Positions 1 to 13,200 of a DNA stretch of 64,000 bases are shown here, piece by piece. Source of the stretch: Gadus chalcogrammus (Eukaryota; Chordata; Actinopteri; Gadiformes; Gadidae). Location: contig NC_079420.1 of NCBI RefSeq assembly GCF_026213295.1, positions 3,817,186 to 3,881,185 of the forward strand, read 5' to 3'. The notes beneath the pieces were generated by a model, which was not told where the DNA came from, searched no databases, and worked only from the letters and a program-made list of their open reading frames with translations. How positions within the stretch are numbered: position 1 is the first letter of the stretch; every line of letters starts with the position of its first letter. Position numbers and translations under genes: made by a program.

Positions 1-11
1 CCCCCCCGCAG

Positions 12-3000
12 TCCCAGTCGGACGAGAAGGCCCTCCTGGGCCGGCTCCACCAGCAGGTGGTGTCGCTGCAGCTCAGCGAGGCGGCGGCCCTGGGCCGTGC
101 CGAGGCCCTGACGACCCGCCTGCGCGCCCTGGAGGCCTACCAGCTCCGGGCCGAGCAGCGCCTGGACGCCGGCCAGCGCGCGCTCTACCTGGCCCGGCAG
201 GACGGCCGCGGCCGCGCCCGCCACCTGCGGCAGACGGTGCACGCGCTGCGGCGGCAGTGTGCCGGCGCGCTGCCCCTGGCCCGGCAGGAGCAGCTCTCCC
301 AGACGCTGGCGGAGCTGCAGGGGGAGCGCGCCGGGGCGCAGCGGGAGAGGACGGAGGCGCAGGAGCAGCGGAGGAGGGCGGAGGGCCGGGCGGAGGAGCT
401 GGAGGGGAAGCTGGCCGGTCTGGAGGAGCTGGTCGCCGCGCTGGGGGACGCCAAGGGAGCGCAGAAGGTGGGGAGAGGGGGAGAGGGGGAGAGGCGACGG
501 CGACGGCGGGCTCTCACGTCGCTCGCTCTATCTGTGACCTCACCCTCTCTCTTGCTATCCGTCTCTATCGATCTGTCTGTACCCTCTCTACCCTTCTATC
601 CATATCCATCTATCTCTCTCTATACATGTATCCATATCCATTTATCTATATCTATCAATCTCTCTATTGACCTATCTGTACCATCTCTCTGTCTTGCTAT
701 CGATCTATCTGTATCGACTCTCTATCCTTCTATTCATATCCATGCATCTATCTCTATACATCTATCTGTACCATCTGTCTATCCTTTTATCCATAATGCA
801 ACGATCTATCTCTATACATCTATCTGCACCATCTGTCTATCCTTTTATCCATAATGCAACGATCTATCTCTATACATCTATCTGCACCATCTGTCTATCC
901 TTTTATCCATAATGCAACGATCTATCTCTATACATCTATCCTTATCTATCCATATATCGGTACCGTCTCTTTATCCTTCAATCCATATCCCTCAATCTTT
1001 CTCTATGCGTCCATCCAGATACATCTATCCATCTCTTATCTTCCAATTCTGCACTCTATCAATCTTTCTATCTCTGTCCTTCTATCCGTGTCCATCTATC
1101 TATCGCCATCCCTCCCTCCATCCATCCCGTGTCCGTCTCTCTGCCTCCAGGTGATGGAGTGGCACCGGCGGGCGGAGGAGGTGCGCCTGCAGGACATGCG
1201 CCGCGGCAGGGAGCTGGAGACGCAGAGGGAGGAGATCCTCTACCTGAAGGGCCTGGGAGAGGGCCGTGAGCGCGCCCTGCGCACCCTGGAGGAGGAGCTG
1301 GTGACGGAGCGCACGGTGAGACACGCACATCCACACACACACACAGGCACACGAACACACGCACGCGCACGCACACTTAAGCAGACGGGGGCTAGGGCTG
1401 CTTGCTCAGCCTCGCTCAAGGCTGTGGACACGGGGATTGACCCGAGCACATTTCGGCTGGGAGTCAGACCATATGTCTAGGAGTAGGCATGTGGGTTGAC
1501 TGAGTACACGTACCGATGCTGACGACTATGTGTGCAAAACACACTCATCACAAGAATTCAGCCAGCATATTCCTCTCCTCCAAATGTTTTGTCATGTTAT
1601 AACCGGAGTAGTCCCAATTGAAATGACTAATGAAATATGACCGGCTCCACTTTTACAAGGGAATGTAAAAAATATTCAATAGAGCGTGAAGCATTCCGAC
1701 AAAGCCCCGCTTTGATCTCCTGCGATAAAGGAAGCGCTTTTTCCCGAGCGATGGCAGCCCGGTGTCTCCCAGCTCGGCAGGGGGGGTCCCAGGAACCGCG
1801 GGTGTTCATGAAATCCACAGAAGCATGCGGCGTGGTTTGGGGTTTCCGAGCTCGCTCAGGAAGAATCCATATTGTTAAATAAAAGTGGAACACGGCGTGG
1901 AACGACGCCTCGTAACTCCCGTTATAAAGAGAGGCGGTGTGTGCTCCCCCCAGCTCTGGGAAGAGCGGCAGGTTTCTTGGGAGCAGCGGGAGGTGGACCT
2001 GGAGCGCCGGCTGGACGCCTTCGAGACGCAGCAGCAGCAGCGGGTGGTCCCGGGAGCCTCCCAACAGGTGCGGACGCCCCTCTGTGTCCTTATTGTTATT
2101 ATCATTGTTTTTGTCGATGATGGATCTAGCGTCGTATCGGTTGCTCAGCGCTCCCGATGAGCGCACGCGAGGAACACGTGAGAACACGGGTTGATGGCCC
2201 GATAGCACACGCAGGTGTTTTGGCGTGTTATTTATATAAATAATGCATCATCGGCCCCGGTTTGGCCCCACTGTCGCTGGCGGAAGCAAGGAGGGCGCCT
2301 GTTGGAACACATCGCGCACGCCGGTCGGTAAAGAGATCACTTTCCTGACACGTCGCGGATGGAAGCGTGAAGAACTTTTAATGTAAATTATTCCTCCATG
2401 ATCATATCAGTTGCCAACCGCATGCTTCCACGCCAAGATCATGTTCCTGGTTGAAGAATCTTTTGTGAAATGAAAGATGTTAGGCTTTCAGATTTTTTTT
2501 TTTATGCGATATGCATTTTATCGCCGCCCATTTGGTTCAGGTAGGTGCTATAATGGAGGATAGGGTGAGTGTTTTCTGTATATTATTTAAGCGCACTAGC
2601 AGCAAGTGTCATGTGGTATTTCTGGAAGTTTTTGTGTGTGTGTGTGTGTGCGTGTGCGTGTGCGTGCGCACGGTGGTTATACAGGCTGAGCAGCAGGACT
2701 TGCTACCAGACCCCAGCTGGCCGGTGGCTCAGCAGCTGGAGTTCGCCCTGAGGAAACTGGGGGAACACGGCCGCACCATCCTGGAGACGCAGGCCTCGTG
2801 CAGAGCTCTGGAGGAGGTACGGCCACTACCTAGACCGGGTACCCCCACTACCTAGACCGGGTACCCCAACTACCTAGACCGGGTACCCCCACTACCTAGA
2901 CCGGGTACCCCCACTACCTAGACCGGGTACCCCCACTACCTAGACCGGGTACCCCAACTACCTAGACCGGGTACCCCCACTACCTAGACCGGGTACCCCC

Positions 3001-4264
3001 ACTACCTAGACCGGGTACCCCCACTACCTAGACCGGGTACCCCAACTACCTAGACCGGGTACCCCCACTACCTAGACCGGGTACCCCAACTACCTAGACC
3101 GGGTACCCCCACTACCTAGACCGGGTACCCCCACTACCTAGACCGGGTACCCCCACTACCTAGACCGGGTACCCCAACTACCTAGACCGGGTACCCCCAC
3201 TACCTAGACCGGGTACCCCCACTACCTAGACCGGGTACCCCCACTACCTAGACCGGGTACCCCAACTACCTAGACCGGGTACCCCCACTACCTAGACCGG
3301 GTACCCCCACTACCTAGACCGGGTACCCCCACTACCTAGACCGGGTACCCCCACTACCTAGACCGGGTACCCCCACTCTCTAGACCGGGTACCCCCTGCC
3401 CGCTCTGCCGGCGATTTGAATTCGCCCTGCAGAAGGGTCGGGAGAAGGGCAATGCATTTCTTTCTGCTTCCGATACGTTTTTGAGGGAGCCAATCCACAA
3501 GCTGGCTTTTCCCCCTGGCGCGCTATTGGCTGGTTTAACACAATGACGACAGGGAAGCGACGGCAAGCAGACAATCGCGTACAGAGTCGTGTGAACTAGG
3601 CCCGTTGATCACGCCTCTTGTGCTGAAGAAAATGACAGCAGCCTCCCCAGACCAACGTGCAATGCAATCTACGATTGAGCTTGGCCTGGTAATAGCCAGG
3701 CTAGTCACTACTATTACCAGGACTAGTACTCATACCATCACAACCTCGTGTTTATTCGATAACCATTAGAGCTACGAACCCAGAACCCCTCAGCTTGGAG
3801 TCAAACATAAAAATATATATTTTTTGCAATATGCGCTTGAACGCCGCCATTTTGGTTAAAATAGGTGCTTTAATAAAGGATAGGTTGGAGCATTTGCTAG
3901 ACCGCCCTGCCACCCTGATCGATGTTCTATTCAACCATTTCTTATGTTTAATGTTGGATGCGTAACGCATTGATTGATTTCGGAGCTGTTAAAAGGCCGG
4001 GTGTCCTGTTATCGTAACCCAACGCACGCGCTTGATCGGAACACTTCAGCGACCAATCAGGATCCAGTATTCACCCCGGCCGCCTGTCTAACCCCGCGTC
4101 GCGGCGTGTCTCCCCTCCGGCTGCCCCCAGAGGTCCAAGGGGAGCGAGGAGGCACTGCGCAGCGCCCAGCAGAACGTGCTCTCCAGGGACCGGGTCATCA
4201 ACGACCTGAGGCTCCGCCTCCCCGCCACCGCCGGCCGGGAGAGGCTGCTGGCCGACCTGGGCCG

Positions 4265-4296
<32 letters not shown>

Positions 4297-7200
4297 AGGA
4301 GGAGGGCGGTGCGGAGAGCCAGCCGGCCCTCCAGGTGGCGCACCACACCATCGGGAGCCTGCAGGGGCGGCTGAAGCAGAAGGAGGAGGTGGTGAAGAAG
4401 TACCAGGAGCTGCTGGCCCGAGCCAGACGGGTGAGCGGGCTCAGAGCGGTTGGGTTTAACGTTCATTGTCCTAAAAGGGAAGCTTGTCTTGCAGTCAGGT
4501 GGTGGACATGAATAGCACGAGATACACAAGGACACACAACAAAGAGATAGACACAGGCTAATATAAGTTAAAAAACGGTCACACTTATCTAGTCATCAGA
4601 TTCAAATACAAAGAATTGTGCAAATTGAACAAACGTATTGCGCTATGAATAAAAGAGTTCTTTGTCCTACTAGACTTAAAAAAAGGGACTCTTAGGCCCA
4701 ATCCCATTTCTACCCCTTACCCCTTCCCCTTACCCCTCCCCCCTTCCCCTTACCCCTTCAAAACAAGGGGGAGGGGTAAGGGGTAGACATGGGATTGGGC
4801 TTTAGTCTCCAGCCTGAGGGTAGGGCATCAAATGAACCATGAAGGGGGTGATTATGACAGAGAGCGGGGGGCTCGCTGCGGTGTTGGGGGGTTCAGTGAT
4901 GTCTGTTCAAAAAATGATGCTCAGAAATAACGGGTCAAAAAGTTTGATCTTATCTTATGTGGTTAACGAATTGATTAATGCTGTTCAAATTGATTGATTG
5001 ATTGACTGTTTGATAACAATAGCTGCCCTTAAACACACGCCTACCTGTTTGGCATGAGCATTTAAAGAAAACTTTAAACAAGAAGCATGTTTTTCATAGT
5101 ACTGTACTATTTTTGATAGACAGGATGCCATGGAGGAAGGTACTTCTCGCCATGCACTTAAAGCTTAAACGAAACTGATCCCTGGTTCTGAATTTCTTGT
5201 TCCCCCAGGAGCAGGAGGAGGTGAACAGGAGGCATGAGGAGGAGGTGAAGGCTCTCCATCAGAAGCTGGACCTCTACTCTGACAGCTCACTGGACCGCTT
5301 CAAACAGAACACACTGGTAAGTGTGTGTGTGTGTGTGTGTGTGTGTGTCTGTGTGTGTCTGTGTGCAATCCAACTGTTCCGTTTATTAACAATGGTTACA
5401 TTAGCAGCAAGTCAGCAACACCTATTCAATGCTGCCAGCCGCCAGAATTGTTTGTTGGGGACAAGTTAGTTTTCAACAAAGTTAGGGGGTTGACAAGCTA
5501 TGTGCAATCACCCAAAAACGTTGTTACCAGAGTGAAAATAATTCAGATAAATTTGAAAGCGTCTCCTTGTAGCATCGTCTACTTTCAAATACAACGGATA
5601 AAGATGGTGCTTTCACCTAAACTTCCTCTCCAATCCATGAGTACCTCAGCACTTTGCGTCACGCCCCGAATTATTATTGAATTAAATTATTCTCGCCTTG
5701 CCTTGCCTACGCTCAGTTTGAACGGTACCTTAGCGTTAGCGGCTAACGGCGGCTAGCTGCCCTCTTCCAGGACCTGCTGAAGAAGCCGTCCCTCAGCGTG
5801 CCCACCCCCAAGCACCTGGTGCGGCTGGCGGAGGTGGAGCAGACCGTGGTGGAGCAGGACCACTCCCTCTCCGCCCTCAACGAGAGGCTGAGGGCGGCCG
5901 TCGCCGACGCCGACCGACAGAGGGTTTCCGTGGCGACGCAGGCCAAGAAACACCAGGAGGAAGTTTCAAAGTAAGAGCTGGCTTTTTAGTTTTTAATGTA
6001 GTGCCCATAGTCCACCCTTCGGAAAACACTTTGTTCCCCAGTCGAAAAGCGTCCTGTTTGGGTCTCACAAAGGGTTAACGAACATAAAAATAACTTAAAG
6101 GTGACATATTACACCACTGGGTTAGGGTTGTTAAGGGTTGTTATATTACATTATAACAACGCATTGTAATTGTTATATTACAATGTTTATGTATAACACG
6201 ACGCAAGGGTCGAACAGAAGGGACAGCCAGAGCTCCATCTCTGGTGATGTGTCACTGTGTTATTTGTCTTGACTGGACCCCACTGAAGGGGCAGTGCTCC
6301 CTCCCAGCTGTTCCAGTAGATTATGCTCAGGGAGCCATAGCCAACCGGGTTGTCAAGTCAAGCATTGGATTGAGTAGAACAAAAAACCTATTTATCTGCC
6401 GCATAAGACACACAGACACAACCGCGTAAACACTCTCGCACACACACACACACACGCAAACACACACACACACAGATCCACACACACACATACACGCACA
6501 CACACATACACACACACACACATCCGCACAAACACACACACACACTGGGTATTTTGAAGGATTATGATAGGTGCTTGGAAGTGAGATTGTTAAACCGTGA
6601 AGGCGCTGTGTAAACACGTCATGTCATTTTTTTTTTTTTTATCTTTCATGACAATTTTTGATTGTTGGCTTTCTTTTGAAAACTAATCGAATTACTATCA
6701 TGTGAATACTATGATTCCATTGCTTTGAGTGAAAATTGAGATTTAGGTTTCACAGTCTGTCCAGTCGCCTCGTAAGACATTCCTGATCGAGGTATTTCCC
6801 GTACGGCTCTCTGCAGATTAGCCTGGGTTTTCGATTCCTGTTGAAAGCCTTTTCCAAACATTTCAAATTGTAGCAATCTTCGTCTCAACAGCTTTTCTCC
6901 CTGAGAGCGATATGTTTTGCTTTACTTCCGACCAGATTCATCCAGCTAGCCTGGAAATTCTCCTGGCTCAGAATGATTTGTGATAACAAGACTTGAAGTC
7001 ATGTCTAGCTCAACTGGTAGTTTGCCAGGGTTAAGGGGTCAGAAATTGACTGAGACCTCAGAAGGCTTGAGAGATCAACGTGTCAAGTATTTTTGTGTTT
7101 CAAGTTCAAATTTTAAGTAAATAGAAATGTTGACTAAAGTAACCAGCTAACACTATTCAACAACATGCTAACAGAATAAAGTAACCAGCTAAGACCATTC

Positions 7201-10200
7201 AACCATACGCTAACCGCATTAAAGGGGACATATTACACCACCAGGTTTCCACCGAGATGTGTGCTTGATAGATGAGCAACGTTTGCTACAGTCCACTGGG
7301 TAGGCTGGTAGACCGATCTATCCGGCACACATCTAGGTGGACCAGTGATGTCAGAAGACGCAGATTTTACAATTACAATTAGGGCATTTAACAGACGCTT
7401 TTATCCAAAGCGACTTACATCAGTTAATACACACATTGACATACCGACGACAGAGTGAACCATGCAAGGCGACAGCCAGCTCGTCGGGAGCAGTTAGGGT
7501 TAAGTGTCTTGCTCAGGGACACATCAACACTCGGCTAGGAGGAGCTGGGGATCGAACTAGCAACCTTTCGGTTACAAGACAACTGCTCTACCTCCTGAGC
7601 TAAGCCGACCCATTTTCAACTACTAATCACACTCACACCTGGTGGTATAATATGTCCTCTTGAAGAAACAAGCTGAAAGAATTCAACAAAAAGCAAACAG
7701 CGTAGCGCAACAAGCTCCCAGTACGACTCCTGAGGCTAACAGGAATGCGCGGTCGATGTATTTCTCCCCAGGCTGGAGGAGCAGCACGCGGGCAGGGTGA
7801 AGGCGCTGGCCGGGGACGGTGAGGAGCTGAGGGCCCAGGCCGCCCACACAGAGAAGCAGCTGCAGTACCTCCAGAGCGAGCTGGAGGCCCAGAAGGAGGC
7901 CAACGTCCGCTCGCCCAGCAACACCATGAAGAGCCTGGTGGAGCGTCTCAAGGCCCAGCTCGCCCAGAAAGAGAAGCAGCTCAAGGTTCGCCTTGTCCCA
8001 CACTATTACTGTAGGATCAATGGATCCCGAGCGTAATCCCAGTGCTGAGCTAAGCACTTATTTTTAGTAGGTGCCAGGGGGGCCAGTTACGGTATCGTAT
8101 GAGAAACAGATGGGGGGCCGGGACACTGGGGCGTCTGACTGTTTTAGGAGGGTTCAATATGTGTGACCTGAAGTTACATCAAATAATATCAAGCCCGCCC
8201 CTCTTGGTTCCTCTTGGAACCAAGCAACTGGTTGTTATTATTCAAAATGTATTATAAAAGCACGAAGAAAGAAAGAAAAAGAAAGAGCACCGAAATGGCA
8301 GCTTGGAATGTGCGTGACGTCAGCTCAGATGATACCCTTTTTTTTTATATTCACTGTAAGTCATCGCCTAGAACTGCATCCAACATCGCCAGAACAAAGC
8401 GGCAAAGGCAAACGAATGCGGGCAGAAAATTCCCCCCTGTGCCTCAACACCACACCCTTCAGTCACGCTGAGGTCAAAGGTCAAGGGAATGTAAATCGCG
8501 GCATACTAATCAATAGAGCGGGGATGGCTGGCAACTGCAAGGTTGCTAGTTCGATCCCCGGCTCCTCCTAGCTGAGTGACGAGGTGTCCCTGAGCAAGGC
8601 ACCTAACCCTAACTGCTCCCGACGAGCTGGCTGTCGCCTTGCAAGGCGCTGTCGTCGTGTGTGCCTGAATGGGTGAATGTTAGGCAACGTTAAAGGGCTT
8701 TGGGTAAAAGCGCTTTATAAATGCAGTCCATTTACCATTTAGAAAAAGTGCCCCTGTGCAGTTATCATTGTCTCTTCCTGTTTGTTCCTGTCTAACACCA
8801 AACCCTTCCATCAGGTCAAAGGTCAGGGAATGTGAACCGCGGGGTACTGATCGAATCTATCTGTCCTCCACCCTCCACCTCCACCCTCCACCTCCACCCT
8901 CTCACCAGGCCCTGGGCAAGGCGCTGCTAGAGCTGCGGTCGGAGATGACGGGCCTGGCGGAGCAGCAGATCATCTCGGGCGCGGCACAGAGAGAGGAGAG
9001 CCTCAACGTCCAGACGCTGGTGGACAAGCACACCAAGGAGCTGAAGGTGAGCCAGAGGAGCCTCCTCTCCCCCCCCTCCTCTCCCCCCCTCCCCACACAG
9101 ACATATGGAACATCGCACCCGGAGCCCCACGGCGCAACGCGTCTCTATTAAGGACGTGAACCTATCGTCTTACCCTCTTTGTTCAGGCACAGGTAAAATA
9201 AACATTGTGTTAAGAAAATGAACGTTGGAGAAGCGGTGTGTGTTGTCTGAAGGGCTTTACGTTACGCCTGTGGGCTAAGATCCCGATGATGGATGGTTGA
9301 CATGCAGAAGGCCGAGACCTCAATGAAGGAAACCTCTTGCTACAACTGTAAATCAACGGGAAGACAATATGCCGACGCGCAGTATGTCACGTCTTGGCGC
9401 AACGAAAGCGTTGTATGCCTTTTAAAGAGATATCTGTAAGTTGCCGTTTGACAGCTAGATGCAGACGAGTTGTTTAATCCCAAACGTGTCGTTTGTGCAG
9501 CCGGTTCCCTAGGTTAGCATTTGATTTATGTCAGCCGCATACATTGACTCGCACAGTAGCCTAGCTTCTGTTGATTTAAAGGGAATGCGATCACAAATAC
9601 ATACGCATCATATGATGATGAGTCCTTTTATCGGCTGAGGGAAACCCCATCTAGTTATCGTTCCGTCTGCGTTGCCGTTCAGCTGCGACTGCAGGAGCTG
9701 AGCAAGGAGCTGCAGTCTGCGAAGGAGTCGGTCAGGGGGGCGCGCGGCCGCGAAGAGGCCCTGAAGGAGGAGGTGGAGGAGCTGAGGGGCGACCTGCAGC
9801 GGAACCACAAGAGCCAGGGTCGGCTGCAGGGGGAGAAGGAGCAGAGAGACCACGAGCTCCAGGAACTCCGGCAGCGCGTCAAGAGGCTGAGCAGCGGGCT
9901 ACAGGTACGCCCAACCACCAACAACCACCCCTTAGGTTAAGTTATCCGTTATTGTCCCCTTATGGGGGAGCTCTCTCTCTGCTTGTAACCCCTCCGGGAG
10001 CCGGTGAACACACAAGGGGCACACCAAAACACCCGGAGCAGTGGGCCGCCGCAGGGCAGCGCCCGGGGAGCAGGTGGCGGTTTCAGGTGCCTGGCTCAAG
10101 GGTAACCTTCCCCTTGAACCAGGGCGGGCTGAATGGGAGGCAGAGGAGTGTCATGTAATGAGGCCGTGTGGAACCGTAAGACTGACTGCAGGCTGTTAGG

Positions 10201-13200
10201 GCTGTAAAAACACAATGGACTTGACTTACGCACCACAGCCACGTACGCACGCGCACGCACACACGCCTCCCACACATAGCAGCTCTGATATAACAACAGC
10301 AGAGAAAGGCCAAAGTAAACCACCGTTATGGGACACTGAATGTGTTTTGTTTCCCCTCTGGAAAACACACGGAAATAACAAAACAAGCGCACAGATTACA
10401 TTAATCATTTTTAACGAATTAGTTCTATAAATGTACAGGGCTTGTTGTAACAACAGTCGATAACAGGAGCACTTAAATGGGCATGAAACCCATTTGGAAT
10501 TCTTCCTCATAGTTATAAACTCTACACGTCTTCTAAATGATTGTGCTTAAATGGTGATACACGCCTCTACTAAGGTCTTTGGTGGCACGGTGGCTCAGAG
10601 GGTAGCACTGTTGCCTCAGCTAGGCTCTGGGTTCGACACTGGCATTTGCCAATCAGGAAACCTTTCCACTCTGGCCTTTCTGTGTAGAGCTGCATGTTTT
10701 ACCCTTGTTTTACCCTTCCACAAAACATCCGAAGTAACACTCCGGCATAGGCCCACAATCAAGGCAAGGGCACTACAGACTGGAGCTGGTTCCCAGACAC
10801 TCGAGTGTGTGAGGCTGCCCACTGTTCTTAGCGGGCTAGGATGGTTCAAATGCAGAGGCTGAATTTTTCCCGAGGCGATTAATCAACTACACCTTACTAT
10901 CTTCCATGATCATGCAGAGAATAAGGTGTACTACTTTATAACTAAACAGTGAACCCCATTTCAACTAATGCAATGGAACCCTCAGAACCAACAGGAGGCT
11001 GACGACCGGGGCTCCACAGTGGAGAACCTCCAGAGGAAGGTCAGGAGGTTGGAGTCGGAGCTGGAGAAGAGGCCGTCGTCCCCAGAGAGGAGCGCCAACA
11101 CCACCACCAACAAGGAGGACAACAAGGTCCAAGCTGAAACCTCCCCTCACGGCCCTTATTCTCCTATAGCGGCCATTTTGGCTCCGAACGCAAGCTGGGT
11201 GGGGAAACTGAGTCATGAAATCTGCGTTCACGTCCCCCAAACCAGCTACTGTTTAGAACCAAAATGGAACCAAGATGGCAGCAAGGTGGTATAAGCCACA
11301 TTCTTCCATTAGAATCAGCCATTGTCCGTCTTTTATAGCGAGATTTTATACAACTTGTGTTTCTAGCTAGCGCTGTTGGAATGGGATGATTTATGATGAC
11401 GCAAGTCCAGCACGAATCTAAAACGCATGCCGCTTACTTTGAGATTAACCATTCAAAATCAGGCACTAAAAACTGTTTGGGGCAATTACTGCGACACGAT
11501 CTCAGCCACTTCCTAATTTGTATGGCAGACCCAAGTTGACCCTGGGGTTGATTTTAAACTCTTTGCCTTTGTCGATGTATACGTAGATAATCAAGGTTCC
11601 GTTTTTTCTCTCTCTCTCTCCGACAGTCCAAGGAAGAGGTTGTGCGCTGGGAAGAGGGGAAGAAATGGCAGACGAGGATGGAGAAAGTACGGAACGGACT
11701 CAAGGAGAAAGAGGGGGAGGTGGAGGCTCTTTCCAGACAGCTCGGCACTCTCAAAGACCTCTACGCCAGGTGAGCGCGAAGCCCGAAGGCCGGAACACAG
11801 TCGGGGCGCAAGCGTAGAGCGCCAACGGAACCTGCTCGCTCCTTGGCTTCACACCGCGGTCACATTAAATAGATTATCATGAGAGCGGATTGAAGGCAGA
11901 TGCTCTCCACGCTATGGTTTCGGTGGGTTTCAGCCTTGAGACATGCAGGGGGTTGAAAGAGCAGCAGACTTTGCAGCTTTGGCGGCTCATTCCTTCCTCT
12001 TTTTGGGGCTTTTCACGGTCTGTAGTCAAAGACACATAAAGCCTCTAGAGAAAGGCAGCGGACAATCGGATTCCTTCTCCTATTTGTCAGATATCGCCAG
12101 ATATTCCCACAAAGTCCCACATTAGCTTGGAATGACACGGTTCAAAAACAGGTCCCTCACCGGTGGAATCCAGTGAGCAGTCAACGTGACAGAGATAGCA
12201 TGGCGACCTAGCCTGGCTATTGCCAGACCAAGCTCAATCGTAGACTGAGCTTGGTCTGGGGAGGCTGCTGTCATTTTCTTCAGCGTAAGAGGCCTGATCA
12301 ACAGGCGTAGTTCAAATGTCGCAATTGGATAGTCCTCCAACCAAACAGACCCAGGATCAAAAAGCTGCTTGCCATCACTTCCCTGTCGTCGTTGTATTAA
12401 ACCAGCCAATAGCGCGCCAGGGGAAAAAGCCAGCTTGGTGATTGTCTCCAGTAAAAGCGGATCGGAAGCAGCTCCTCTCTGGACCCTGCTGCCGGGCGAA
12501 TTCAAATCGCCGGCAGAACGACCTGGGGTCACCCAGTCGAATGGCGACCTGCACAGGGGGGTAAAGCTTGTTCCCGTGTGCTCGATGAGCGCAGACTGGA
12601 GCAGGAGAACAAGGGCCTGCTGAGGAAGGCCAAGGGGCGCGGTGTGACCGCCGACCACGTGGTGGGCGTGCGGAGTGCCGAGACGGAGAAAGAGCTGGAG
12701 GAGCTGAGGAGGAGGAACAGCGAGCTGGAGAAGCAGATCCTCAGCATCAGGTAGTCAAGTCAAGTTCATTCATCCGTCTCCCTAGGGAGAAATCTGGTTT
12801 AGAGACAGGGTACTGCTGCATAGACAAACATGGAACATAGAGAGACAAGGATGCATAAAGACAGTAAAACATCCAACATAGAAAGAAAGTACAAATCTGG
12901 TAACCAGATAGGGACCCAGGGTGTCCGCGCATCCTTAAAAAGTCTTAAATTTGTGTTTCTAAATGTAAGACCTTTGAGAGTCTTAAATTCGTTACAAATG
13001 TCATATGGTGGTCTTAAATACTGTAACATAAGGTCTTAAATTTGTCGGGGCAGGACTTTTTATTTTTTTATTTTTCTCGTGGGACTTTTCAGGAAGGACA
13101 TGTAGAGAGGCTTCTTTCTTGCTAGCTGCATATATAAACGATTATCTGCGTGCTTGCTAGCTAGTCTGCGACAATGGGTAGGTGAATGAGTCTCTTTGAG

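Noticed and set aside
57..854. 265-aa plus-strand frame at the start of the window
   Set aside because: Only 12-467 is coding (a CEP290 exon); the rest reads through the donor at 468 into CTAT repeats.
7560..7612. Possible tRNA gene on the minus strand
   Set aside because: A and B boxes are present but the acceptor stem does not pair and the sequence continues into a SINE body.
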